From Allomyces macrogynus ATCC 38327 (taxonomy: Eukaryota > Blastocladiomycota > Blastocladiomycetes > Blastocladiales > Blastocladiaceae), in the NCBI GenBank assembly GCA_000151295.1, contig GG745363.1, forward strand, positions 360,117 to 424,116: a DNA stretch of 64,000 nucleotides, read 5' to 3'. Positions 1 through 10,652 of this stretch are shown in pieces; the stretch's first letter is position 1, and every line of letters begins with the position of its first letter. The notes beneath the pieces were generated by a model that saw only the letters and a list, made by a program, of their open reading frames with translations, made no database searches and had not been told where the DNA came from. A program made the translations under genes and the position numbers.

Positions 1-399
1 GACTCCTCGACCGACTCGCGGCGGTCCTTGCGCTCGCGCTGGCTCGCCGGGCTCGCACTCCTGTTCCCGGCCCCCGGCGCGCGGTTCGTGCGCGAGTACA
101 TGGCGAACGCGGCGCCCGCGCTCCCGCCGGTCGCGTTACTGGACGGTGGCGACGATCCGGCCGCACAGCACCGGCAATTGGCGGCCGAGTTGCAGGAGGC
201 GGCGAGCTCGTTGGCGGATGCGGGCGCGCACCGGCCCCCGCTGGGATTGGACGAGGATGATGATGATGGCGAGGATGATGATGAGACGGTGCTGGGCGCG
301 TCGATGCCGAGGGTCAAGGTGGTCGTGGCGCTAGTGTTCCCTGGGTTGTTGGATGCGCATGGCGCGGTGTTGGCCAAGGCGCAGGTCGTTGCGCAGTGA
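1..399 (+). CDS. 3' end of an unidentified protein gene (5' truncated)
   Basis: The frame is open from base 1 to a TGA at 397-399, so only the last 132 residues are visible and the start lies outside the window. The fragment has an Ala-rich helix, an acidic run of Asp/Glu/Gly, and a hydrophobic C-terminal strand (VVALVFPGLLD followed by VLAKAQVV). The last 30 residues resemble the end of the membrane protein at 51256-53624 (a VFP-x-L-x-D core and a VLAKA-x-V end), so the two may be members of one family. I do not recognise the family. Codon use (G/C third positions) and position at the contig edge support a real gene rather than a shadow frame. Confidence 0.5.
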   Translation, partial: DSSTDSRRSLRSRWLAGLALLFPAPGARFVREYMANAAPALPPVALLDGGDDPAAQHRQLAAELQEAASSLADAGAHRPPLGLDEDDDDGEDDDETVLGASMPRVKVVVALVFPGLLDAHGAVLAKAQVVAQ

Positions 400-960
400 G
401 GATGGAAGTGAGGAAGAGGATGAGGGGCGGGGTTTTCCATTTGGAGGCCCGCGGTTGGGATGAATGGCGTTCGTGTATGTATGTATGGCTTTTGTTGTTT
501 CTGGTTTGGGAATGGTTATCTTGGTTCGTGTTCAATCGAAGACTGCGCGGCAGCAGTGTCTATCCCATGATGATTCGTGTCGACCACAGTGTTGAACAGC
601 AGGAGGGCTGGATGATTGGGGAGTCTTGGTGCGTTGCTGAGATGACCGACTTGATCACGTCCGTTCCGTGCAACGCACCAAAGCCACGAGGAATTGAACA
701 ACGATCAACACATTTGGGTGGAGAAGAGTGAGAATATCATTGGGCATCGATTTGCGTTCGCTCATCCATCTTGGAGCATTGACGTGTCACGTCTCGTTAC
801 TATCGCTGAATCGGCGCTGATGTTTCCACGTATATTGCTTGTGGCCACCGCTCTTGAAACTAATGCTGGCATGCAGTTGAGGAAAATATGTCCATGGTGG
901 CCATCACACACAGTCTCCAGCGAGTTTGAGGAACACAAATGACCAGGTTTCAGTCTGAGT
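400..960. other. intergenic, nothing recognised
   Basis: This stretch follows the 3' end of the partial gene. It is less GC-rich than the coding regions. I see only short overlapping open frames with no family signal and no RNA gene. Confidence 0.4.
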
Positions 961-1482
961 TTGGAGAAAGGATGTGCCAAACTGCTCTCACGCATACAAT
1001 ACGGAAAAAGAGAGCGCATTTACCCAAAAGACAAGAGGGGACGAACGAATATGCGAGAACGAAGTTGTGAGCCGCTTGGTGGCAGGCCGAACTGGCCAAA
1101 CGCCTATGCGTGCTTGCATAACAAGGGCAACACAATGGCAATGAGAGAGCTGTTGGGCGTCGATTTCTCTGATGATGACAATGAGGAGGAGTTGAGCGAT
1201 GTAGAGGAGTATGTGATGATTGATTACTGAACCTGTCAATTTGATCTGACAGCACATGTATTCCAGCCACTCAGGACTGGGCATGACAAGCATCCACACG
1301 GCACTGTGGAATTAAATTTTGGCCGAGTGGAGAGATTAGAGCAGAAATTTCATCGAAGGACTGAATATATTTATGACATGGCAGCCACAAACGGACCCAA
1401 TGGACAGATTTCTTGCCAGATGCAAGGAAATATGACATACACAGCACGAGTAAAAATGGAAGCGGACAAGACGAGGAGATAG
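961..1482 (+). pseudogene. AT-richer open frame interrupted by one TGA
   Basis: One frame runs from 961 to a TAG at 1480-1482 and is broken only by a TGA at 1228-1230. The first half ends in a strongly acidic stretch (residues like FSDDDNEEELSDVEE); the second half is 83 codons of mixed polar sequence. The first ATG in the frame is near 1051. Base composition is clearly lower in GC than in neighbouring genes, so this could be a relic of a transposon or of transferred DNA. I do not recognise a family. It may also be chance, since the frame is short. Confidence 0.25.
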
Positions 1483-1645
1483 TTGCCAACATACTGGCGA
1501 CAGAAATAAGAAACAAGAGACCAATCAAGACACACAACCCGTTTACAAACAATCCACAATCTACAGCTCATGGTCAGCAACTACAATCACTGTCAGCCTC
1601 GTGGTTGCTGTAGCTGCCACCACCAGCAGTCCACATGCTATGCAC

Positions 1646-2282
1646 ATCGCCACAATGCGCACATGTCCACTGCAGGTTGCTGGTGGTCAGGCAGCAAGGC
1701 AGGGCCAGTGCGCTCCCAGTCGGGGTCACAGAGGGTGACACTGGTCCCAGTCACATGCACTGAGGGATAATAGAGTTCCTCGAGGATACAAGCAGTGTTG
1801 GCCGTGAGCACGACGTCGAGCAGATCGCGCTCAAGAGGCCCTTCATCATAGACGCGCGTGGGTGAGATGGAAGCCGACGTCGAGTTGCTGGGTCACGGCT
1901 ATGTGTGGATTGGCTGTGACCAGCTAAAGAAGCATTGCAAAGCTTGCGCTGCGCAAGCTTGTCGTGGTGCGCGCAGTGCCGAAGCTTCACTTTGCTCCCT
2001 GACTGCTCGGCCTGCAGCTGTTTCTCGTTCCAGGTGTGGTCGGTGTGGTTGATCTGCTGTCGGTCGTGCTGGCCGAGGCTGTGGAATGGTGATGCGCTCG
2101 ACCTTGGCCGCAGGTAGGACGAGGCGTCGGCTGCGCCCGGCCAGGGAGTTGCACGTAGTGCTTTTGGTCTGTGCTGTCCAGTAATCCAAATTGGCTCTCG
2201 CGATGATTTTTGCGTCGCCCAGATGGGTGGTTTTTCGAATATCGCTGCCACCGTGGGGGATGAACAAGCCATCCATTCCCAT
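1646..2282 (-). pseudogene. possible decayed protein gene
   Basis: On the minus strand, protein-like sequence begins near 2282 (residues like DGLFIPHGGSDIRKTTHLGDA) and changes frame at least twice before ending near 1646, where a third frame reads VYDEGPLERDLLDVVL and so on. No single frame covers it and no clean GT-AG intron explains the changes. No family is recognised. The alternative is that these are unrelated chance frames. Confidence 0.2.
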
Positions 2283-2441
2283 CTGAAGCCAACTTAACCT
2301 TTGAATCGGCGCTGTGGGAGATGCTCTAAGACCCCGTTTCCTTGGAGGAATGTTCTGTTCTACACATGGAACATTTCAAAAGACCGCGCTCCGTGGTCGG
2401 TGGCGGCCGCGTGAAGCCGTGCGCGTCGCGTCGCGTCGCTC

Positions 2442-2448
2442 ATAAATA
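2442..2448 (+). promoter_or_regulatory. TATA-like element upstream of the GRDP gene
   Basis: ATAAATA lies about 75-80 bases before the ATG at 2522. The same ATAAATA lies about 95 bases before the ATG of the truncated copy (9702-9708), so the duplicated gene pair keeps a similar core promoter. Confidence 0.35.
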
Positions 2449-2521
2449 CGAGGTGCACCCAGCGTGCGGTCCAGTCAGGGTTTGCTCAATTGCCCGCGCT
2501 CAAGTCACCTCCTCGACCACG

Positions 2522-4909
2522 ATGCCCGCGACCGCAGTCATCTCGCACGAGCCCGTCGTGGCCGCTCATGTCGTCGCGCCCAAGGACGTCGATTTCGCCA
2601 CGCATGTGGCCACGCTGCAATCGGCCAAGAATGACGACAAAGTCGACAAGGACGCGCTCGCCAAGCTGCTTGTCGTGATCGCTGAGCAGAGCAAGGATGT
2701 CGTTTCGTGCGACCTGGTTCTCGCGCACCTGGTCCTTCTCGCCGCGTTCCACCAGCAGTTGCGCGATGCCGAAAACGAGGCCAAAGACCTGTACGTGTCT
2801 CTTGCGATGATCATTGATCGATTCTTGCGGGTTTTATTGTTATTTGATGCCAACCGCCTTGTGATTGCTACGTGTAGCGCGTTTTTGTGTGCTGCCGAGG
2901 CGCGTTACCTTGCGTTCATGAGCGCGCTGGGCAAGGCCATTGCCAAGGATGCGTCGCTGATCGAGAACCCGCCGCTGCCACCACTCGATGTGGCCATGAT
3001 GTGGCACTCACACGCGGTACGCCGGTTGACGCTGAGGATCAGGATGCTCTCGAGAGCCACTCACACGAACGCGCACCAACTCTGTCCATAGTTGAGCCCG
3101 ATTCGCTACGCCGATGATATGCAGCGCCTGTATGGCCCGGACATGATTCAGGTCGCATTCCCGATGATGCGTTTGGTACGTCCATTTCTTGCGATTGAGC
3201 ACAAGAGTATCGGCAATGATCGCGAGGCTCATTTTTGCATGTGGCCGGCCGGGTCACTGTAGTCAAAGGTCACTACGGGCACGAACCAGGAGGATCTCGG
3301 CGCTGGCCGCACGTTCTGGGCCGCGCACATGCCCGCCGACATGCCCTACGATTTGGCGGTGGCCGACGTGGACGAGACGGCGGTCAAGAGCAAGATCGCG
3401 TGCGCGTCGTGCCGCGCCGAGCAGACGCTCGCCATGCCCGAGTACGCGGCATTCCGTCTCCACGGTAAGGAGCACACGTGCACGTCGTGCGCGGCGGCGT
3501 TCACGGCTGAGCACCTGGCCGTGCGTCGGTTCCTGGCCAAGGTGGCGCGCGCGTCGCGCTTGGGCATGGTCGCCGGCACACTGCAGCACCCAAAGACGCT
3601 CGAGTTTGTGCCCAAGAACGGCGCCAACATGGCCGACCTGATGAAGCTGTTCGACAAAGCCGTGTGGAAGCAGCACGTAGCGACCCTCCCGTCGCTGCCC
3701 ACCTGGGCCGACGTCGAGGCCAAGGTGCTCGCGCCGATCATGACCGCGACCGCCGACTCGCTCATGTTGCCCGGCAACCGTCGTCGGTTCGCGCTCGTCG
3801 TCAACGCGCACCGCGACGTGACGACCGGCGCGTGGTCCATGGACCTCGTTCGCGCTGTGCGCCGCCAGCGCCGCTTCTCGAAAAACATGACTGAGCACGT
3901 TGTGCATCGCGGGTGCGGCGCGATTCACGCGACCATGACCGAGGCGCTCGTGCAATACCCCAAGTTCTTGGCCATGATGGCCATTCGCCCCACGTATGCG
4001 CTCGTGCCGACCATGTCAATTGATCTCGCGTGGCACACACACCAACTCACGCCGGCCATGTACGCTACGCACACGCGCGCGCTAACGGGCCAGATTGCCA
4101 ACCACGACGACTCGGACGACGTCGAGACCGAGGCGGCAATTGCCGATGGGGCCAAGGCCATGCCTGACGCGTGGCGCGCCGTGTTTGACGAAGACTACTA
4201 CCGCCTGAACATGCATGCGGGTTGCTTCTTGAAGTCGCCAAGCCTCTCTGCGGCGACGACCGTGAAAGACGCGCAATGCTTCTTCAATCGGTGCGGCTTT
4301 ATGCAGTCTACCGTGAAGGACGCGCAATGCTTCTTCAATCGGTGCGGCTATGCGCAGTCTACCGTGAAGGACGCGCAATGCTTCCTGAAGCCGCCGTGCT
4401 TGTTTGCCGCGACCGCTGTGAAGAACGCGCAGTGCTTCCTGAAGCCGCCGTGCTTGTTTGCCGCGACCGCTGTGAAGAACGCGCAGTGCTTCCTGAAGCC
4501 GCCGTGCTTGTTTGCGGCGACCGCGAACGACACGGCTGCCGCTGGCAAGACGACGCATGCCGAGTCGGGCCAGTACTGTGCGTTCTCGCACTGCTTTATC
4601 GGCACTCATTGCGTTCTCGCTGCCACGGATAAGACGGCGAATGAGGCGGCGCAGTGCTTCTGCAACGGCAAGTGCATGGTTGGCCTGAACCGACCGAACG
4701 ACGCGCAGTCGACCATGGTTGCAAACTGTCATTTCTGGGGCACTTGCCAATGGGCGACACATGTTGAGTTGATGGACGGCGATGCGGCCAAGGTCGCAGC
4801 CTGCTTCCGCAACGGCAATTGCATGGTCGGTCCGATCCGGCCTAACGACGCCAAGACGACTGAGGCAGCGGCCTGCTTCCGCAGCGGCAACTGCATCGTG
4901 CGCCCGTGA
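2522..4909 (+). CDS. GRDP/DUF1399-type protein with Cys-rich repeat tail
   Basis: Four exons: 2522-2790, 2878-3016, 3092-3175 and 3263-4909. The joined length is 2139 nt, in frame, coding 712 residues. All three introns (87, 75 and 87 nt) begin GTACGY and end TAG. The N-terminal half carries the family's paired histidine motifs: WHSH followed across a splice junction by L-S-P-x-R-Y, and further on IDLAWHTHQLTP with the following HDD and Y-x-x-D-Y-Y-R-L segments. Between them is a CxxC...CxxC pair (CASC and CTSC) that could bind metal. These fit the glycine-rich-domain protein (DUF1399) family of plants and fungi, whose biochemical role is poorly known. Instead of a Gly-rich end, this protein has tandem Cys-rich repeats (4259-4522) and then further C-x-N-G-x-C units. 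There is no signal peptide or membrane segment. The start is the first ATG in frame after the TATA-like element. Confidence 0.8.
4259..4522 (+). repeat. five in-frame coding repeats of 51/54 nt
   Basis: Units 4259-4309 and 4310-4360 (51 nt, TVKDAQCFFNRCG type) are followed by 4361-4414, 4415-4468 and 4469-4522 (54 nt, VKNAQCFLKPPCLFAAT type). The last two differ by a single silent base, which points to recent unequal exchange. Each unit carries two cysteines. Confidence 0.85.
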
Positions 4910-6255
4910 TCATATGGCGCTGGCATAATCGTGGTACCTCTGGCATTGAGAATGGAGTCGCTGGCGAGGTGTTGAGGCGTGCTAATGCTCAATCCGTGAG
5001 TGCGTGGCATTGTTCAGTTCGGTTCACATTGTTCTTCGAATTTTGATTTTGGATTTGTCAAGAATGGATTTTGGAATTAATTGCTCGTCTCATGCCCCAT
5101 CAAGACAACATGAGCGCCGTGAATGTCGGCAAAAGCATGAGAAGTGGCAATCGCATAAGCTTTAACGTTGTTGTATTGCATTGGCCTGAAAATTATACGA
5201 ACAGACCAAAAAACTTCGAGCCGCAAGGAATACAAACGACAAGCGACTAGGTACTTAACTGGGCGTGAGCAGGACGCCAGATGCATCCCTTATCTCAGCC
5301 TTCAGTCAATTACCATTCGTCTCTCCCAAAATGCGTCCATCCAAGAGTACTTGTGAATGTTGTACACTGCTTGGCACCAAAAGTATGAGCCCCCCCCCCT
5401 CCCTGCAATATTTTTTCCCATCGAACATTGTCAGAGACCGTGTTCCATGGTTGGTGACGATTCGCACGTGTCGAGTCGCCGATAACAATGAGAATTGCTT
5501 TGCTTGTGGGCCAGTTCATTGATGTCAGCTGGCCTGATCTTGCAGCATCCACAACTCAGCTCCACCTGATACGCTGATGTGTAAAGCCGAAGATGATACT
5601 TGTAGCATTCCCGACGATTCATTTCTGACGGATAAGACCTGGTGGCCGTCAAGAAGTATTGTATGCTCAGTAGGGTCATTTGCAATTCAAGTCACATGGG
5701 CCTCACAAGTATGTGATATTCTGCAGATGCTGTGCCACCATAAGCGACTCACGGACCCAGGTCGAAACCCACATTCAGCTTAGATCACAAAATATACAGG
5801 GAGCACTTGGGTGATACTTCTCCCAACTCATGCAACAAATGCACATCAAACTGCTCATTCAGCAGCCCTGCTTGCGCGCTGCATGCACACAACGGGTGGT
5901 GAGTGACCAGGCCACTCGATTCTCGAAGCATGACAGCTGCCGGCTGAGCTGGCGGACCAGCGTGAGCAGGGTTTCTATCCTCGTCTGGGGCAGTTTGCCG
6001 TCCTGGCCGCGGCCGAACAGTCGAGCGCGAGACATCACGCGAAAATCACGCCATGGCGCGGGACAACCACCGTCAAGTCGGGCGAGTGGGCAGGACCACG
6101 ACGACGGCGACGGCCGTCATGATGGCATTGGCATACGCCATGCCAATGCCCACCTTTGCCTTGCCAACTTGCTGCAGCGTGACGCTGAACCTCGCTGCTG
6201 ATCCAGCACCTCTCCGGCAGTCCAACGCTTCACTGCATCGCCGTCAACCGACGCA
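4910..6255. other. intergenic, nothing recognised
   Basis: This holds the 3' flank of the GRDP gene, a 10-C run near 5391 and the 5' flank of the coiled-coil gene. Short frames here have no family signal. Confidence 0.4.
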
Positions 6256-9200
6256 ATGCCACCACCACCACCACAACCACAACCACCACAACCACCACCA
6301 CCACCCTCAACGACGACCAATCCGCACCATGCGCCGCCACCAGCACCGCGATCCGTCAAGGCAGCCTCTCCACCGCCGCCGCCGGCGCTCCCGCCAATCC
6401 CGCGCTCGACGTCACCAGACAAGGGCACAGGAGGCCGCGCCGCCGTTCTCGACCGCGTCCCCGTCTCCCTCGGTGCCGCCGCACGTCGCGCGCAGCACGA
6501 CACGTTTGCCTCTCCACCGTCTTCCGCTGCTCCCGCTCCCCCCGCGCGCCCGCCGTCTGCATCTTCCACCGCGTCGTCTTCGACCGACCTGGTCGTGCGC
6601 GGCCAAGTCCCAGCGGCCGCACCCGCACCACCGCCGCTCCATGCACCCGTTCCCGCCACGGGCTCATTCACGGGTGTCTGCGCGGCGTGCCGTGACGCTT
6701 TGCACAACGTCTACGCGCACTGCTTCGACTCGTCGACCCCACACGCCCTGCCCTCGCCGCACGCCATCGACGCCGCGTCCCACGCGATCCCGACGTCCCC
6801 TGTTCCCGAAGCCCTGCGCTACCTGCGCGTCCCCGGCGCCGCCACAACCGTGGCACCGACTTCGCCGCTCTTCGTCGACCCAGCGACCGATGCGGCCGCC
6901 ACGACTGCGGCGGCCCGCGCGCGTCGTGCCGACGCATTAGCGAGGAGGTTTGCGGGCGCCGTCAAGGACTCGCAAATCGCGCAATTGCGTGCGGCAGCGC
7001 ACATCAAGGATGCCGAGGCGGCAAGGATGGGGGCGACGGTCGTGGCGCTACGGCAGGCGTTGCAGCGGACCGTGCACTATGCGGTGAAGGCCGACGAGTA
7101 CCAGGAAAAGGAGGCGGCGCGGTTGGTCGAGGATGTGGGGGCGATGAAGGAGCAGGTTGCCGCGTTGCTGGTCATGGTCATGCGTGCCGAGGAGGAGAAG
7201 GCGAGGGTATGAGTGTCAAGTGCGGAAGGTGCAGTGGAAGGGAACTAGCAACTGATGCATTCTGATTTTAGGTCGAGCGCGATCTTGCCGCGGCACACGC
7301 AACAATTGCAGGCAAGGACCGCGTGCTCGCCGCGCAACAATCCGAACTCCGGTCCCGGCAAGACGAGCTGCACACGGCTTACAAGGAATACCTGTCGATG
7401 CACGCGACCATTGAACGGCTCGAGCGCGAGGCCCTCGAAGGGTCCGGCGCGGCCCGGTCCCGTGCCGAAGTGCTCGCAGCGCACCTCGACCGCATGTCGC
7501 GCGACTTTGACGCCAATTCACGGCAGCTCATGGCCGCGCAGGACCGCACTCGGCAACTCGAATTTGAATTGTCGGCCGTGATCTCGCAATTCAATTCAGT
7601 CGGCGACGCGCGGTTCGTGTTGCAAAAGGAGCACGACGATTTGGTGGAAAAGTTTGCCGAGTTGGACGCAAAGCATCTGCAGTTGACGGCCGCGCACGAC
7701 GACGCGATGTCGACGCTCGCGACGGTGCAGGTGAAACTCGCGAAGGAGCAGGACGAGCACAAGGTCACCGGGCAGCGCCGCACGGCCGAGGTCGCTGCGC
7801 TCGGCAAGCGCGTTGACGATTTGACCTCGGCCAAGGCGCAAGTCGAGGCGCTTGTTGCACGGCTCAAGGGCGAGTCGGAGAAGCTGCGCATGGACGTGAT
7901 TGAGTTGCGGTCGGCCAAGTCCAACTTGGAAGGGTCGGTCGTGAAGTGGGAGGACAAGTACCATGCCGAAACGACTAAGCTCAGCGACGCCCTCGCGGCC
8001 GCCCAGACGAGCAACGGCAAGCAGGCCGCCGACCTCGTGACGGTCACGGACCACCGCGAGCGGCTGCAAGTGCAAGTCAACGATCTGCGCGCGGCACTCG
8101 AGCGCGAGCATGCGCGTGCCGTGCAGCTCGATACAGAGCTCAAGACGCTCAAGAAAACGGCGAACCAAGCGCGCGACGACCACGAGGCGCAAATCGCGTC
8201 GCTCGCCTCGGCCAAGACCAACCTCGCCGCCGACAAGAAGGAGCTCATGGAAACGCTCACGACGGCGCGACACGATCTGATCGAGAAGCAGGCGCAGTAC
8301 GCCGACCTTGAGGCCAAGATGGAAGAGTATGCGCAGCAAAAAGCCGAGGAGATATCGATTCTGCACGCTGAGATCCAGTCGCTCAAAGACGCGCTCGCCG
8401 CACTCACCAAGCAACACACGACGCTTGTCGCTGCGCATCGTGCGCTCGAGACCGCGCACAAGGGCGTGCAAGGCGAGCACGCGGCCGTACAGGCGACGCT
8501 CGCCAAGTGCGAGCAAGAGCTCGCAACCACGCAGGCGCACATGCGCGCGCTCGACGCTCAGGTCGCTGACCAGGAGCGCCAACTCGCTACAGCCGCTGCG
8601 CAACTGCAGGACGCGCGCGACATGCACACGTTGCAGCAGGACCGGATTTACGCGCTCGAGGCCACGTCGCGCGCCGATCACGAGGCGTGGGCTGTGGCAA
8701 CCGCGCAACGCGACGAGGCGCACCGCACCTTGACGGACAGATTAGCGGCCGCCAAGGACCAGTACCGCGCGCTCGCGCTCGCACACGATCAGGCACTCGC
8801 AGCACACGCGCGGACCAAGCGCGACCTGACACGGACGCGTGACGCGCTCCTGGACGAATCGGCTGCGCGGTCGGTTTTGGAAATGGCGCTCGACGATGGA
8901 CGGTACCGGCTCGACACGGAACGCAAGGCGCGCGCCGCTCTCGAACGTGCCGCTTCGCGGGTCGACCGGAAAGCCGCTCAGTGGGTCGGCGCAAAAGCCG
9001 AGGCGTGGGCTGCACGCGAGCATGCGTGGACGGACCTTGACGAGTGGATGCACGCGCAAGCGGGTCGGCTTGATGATATGGTGCGACTGCTTGAGATTCA
9101 CGAGCCGGGAGAAGCGGCACAAGTAGCAGCGGGACTGGATGAGAGTGGGGGAGGGGGACGACTTGGGAGGGCCAACTCGAAACTGGGACTCGGCGGGGCG

Positions 9201-9341
9201 GGATCACATCGCGGCGGGAGCAAGGCGCCGAGCGCGCGGCCGGGAAGGGGGAACCAGCTGCACGTGCCTGCCGCGGTCGTGTCTGCGAGCGGGCAGTCGC
9301 GCAGCCGGCGGTCGACTGGCGGGTCGATGGCGGCTGCGTGA
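6256..9341 (+). CDS. long coiled-coil protein with Pro-rich head
   Basis: Two exons, 6256-7206 and 7272-9341, separated by a 65-nt GT-AG intron (7207-7271, ending in a T-rich TTTTAG). The joined frame gives 1006 residues. Residues 1-135 are mostly Pro, Ala and Ser. A small Cys cluster follows (C142, C145, C156). From about residue 220 to 900 the sequence is almost entirely heptad-rich with many Glu, Lys, Gln and Ala, typical of a long parallel coiled coil. The tail of about 70 residues is basic and Gly/Ser-rich. This architecture suits a scaffold, golgin-like or cytoskeletal protein, but coiled coils do not identify a family and I cannot name one. The start is the first ATG in frame. The gene lies between the GRDP gene and its truncated copy. 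Confidence 0.75.
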
Positions 9342-9701
9342 CGGTTGACCAATACATACGTTTGGTCAGCTACCCAAACACGCGCCGTGTCTTTCTTGTT
9401 GGTCGCAAGTCCTCCTGCGAAACGCTCTCACGCTTGACGCGCCAAGGTCTGAACTCGCGATGGATATGTGCAGGTGCAGATGAGCGCGGCCACGAAGCGT
9501 GCCGACGCGGTCCTCACAGTCATGGCCTCTGCTCGATGTCGCGTAGCGGCCACGATCTTTCAATGATCTTTCCATCCGTGGAGAGCCGTCCTTCTGAAGA
9601 GAACATGTTGGCCTTCCATGCTCAGCCCCAACGCGATGGTCGGCCTGTAAGAAAAATGACACCCGTCCTTCGCACATGTGTTTGAATGCGTCCAGGAAAA
9701 C
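9342..9701. other. intergenic, nothing recognised
   Basis: Flank between the coiled-coil gene and the truncated GRDP copy. No gene seen. Confidence 0.4.
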
Positions 9702-9708
9702 ATAAATA
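9702..9708 (+). promoter_or_regulatory. TATA-like element upstream of the truncated GRDP copy
   Basis: ATAAATA about 95 bases before the ATG at 9801, matching the element before the intact gene at 2442-2448. Confidence 0.3.
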
Positions 9709-9800
9709 TGGCGACGCGTCTCCGTCCTGTACCATCCGTGCCCCGACTTGTCATCGCAGGCTGAGCCAACTTGCCAACAATCACGGTGTCCGCTGACGCC

Positions 9801-10236
9801 ATGCTTGCCCCCTCGCCCGTGGATCTCGAGCCCACCGTTGATGCGGCCACGCTCGAACAAACGGTGATGGCCCCCGTCGAAAATGGCCTGCCCATACACA
9901 CAGCCGTGCTTAAGGCCGCCAAGGACGGCGACAATGTCGACAAGGACGCGCTCGCCAAGCTGCTCGCTGTGATCACCGAGCGCACCAAGGACATCGTCTC
10001 TCACGACCTGGTTCTCGCGCACCTGGTCCTTCTCGCCGCGTTCCACCAGCAGTTGCGCGATGCCGAAAACGAGGCCAAAGACCTGTACGTGTCTCTTGCG
10101 ATGATCATTGATCGATTCTTGCGGGTTTTATTGTTATTTGATGCCAACCGCCTTGTGATTGCTACGTGTAGCGCGTTTTTGTGTGCTGCCGAGGCGCGTT
10201 ACCTGCGTTCATGAGCGGGCTGGGCAAGGCCATTCG
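9801..10236 (+). pseudogene. truncated, frameshifted copy of the GRDP/DUF1399 gene
   Basis: The start (MLAPSP...) and first 65 or so residues are similar but not identical to the intact gene at 2522. From 10005 the DNA is identical to 2711-2910 for 200 bases, including the entire first intron (10085-10171 here). At 10204/10205 one T is missing relative to the parent, which breaks the frame within exon 2. About 30 bases later similarity stops abruptly, so the WHxH motifs, the CxxC pairs and the Cys-rich repeats are all absent. The product would be a short N-terminal fragment at best. Perfect identity across an intron implies very recent duplication or gene conversion. Confidence 0.85.
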
Positions 10237-10652
10237 TGGGCCCGATCCGCTCGGCGGACGGCAAAACCGAGTGAACGTGAAGCCCGAGAGCGTGAAGCCC
10301 GTGAGCGCATAAAGAGCCCGTCCATTCGAGGGGCCAAGTTTGAGCTTGTTGTTGGGTCAATAGGATGTGCTTGTTGACTTGATGCTGACGCGTTCCCATG
10401 CACGCGTAGGGGCGTTGAGGTCGCACCATGTCTACGTCCTTGACTTTCAAGCATTTCAAGTACCGTTGGCGTTTCACGTTTGCAAAGAATACACCCGGAT
10501 TCCTCATTTCTTTTTGGCCCGTACTATCCAAGATGCGACGGTCTGCAAATACATGTGCTGATGCTCGAGCACCTAGCTCAAAGCCCGACAAGGAGCTGTA
10601 ACTCAAAACGCACGGTTTAGCAATTCCATCTTCTACACCCCCAGACCTCGCC
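10237..10652. other. intergenic, nothing recognised
   Basis: Follows the abrupt end of the truncated copy. It contains a short imperfect GTGAAGCCCG-type repeat near 10275-10305 and the 3' flank of the minus-strand SYP1-like gene. Confidence 0.4.

Noticed and set aside
1228..1230. TGA codons as selenocysteine or a variant code
   Set aside because: Intact genes in the window end in TGA as a normal stop, and the lone TGAs occur in relics or a retroelement; no SECIS-like structure was evident.
1617..1690. Imperfect inverted repeat around CCACCAGCA / TGCTGGTGG
   Set aside because: Short and imperfect; no flanking duplication or coding content to suggest a mobile element.
7379..8723. Long minus-strand frames opposite the coiled-coil gene
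   Set aside because: Antisense shadows of a heptad-rich gene; no ordered motifs.
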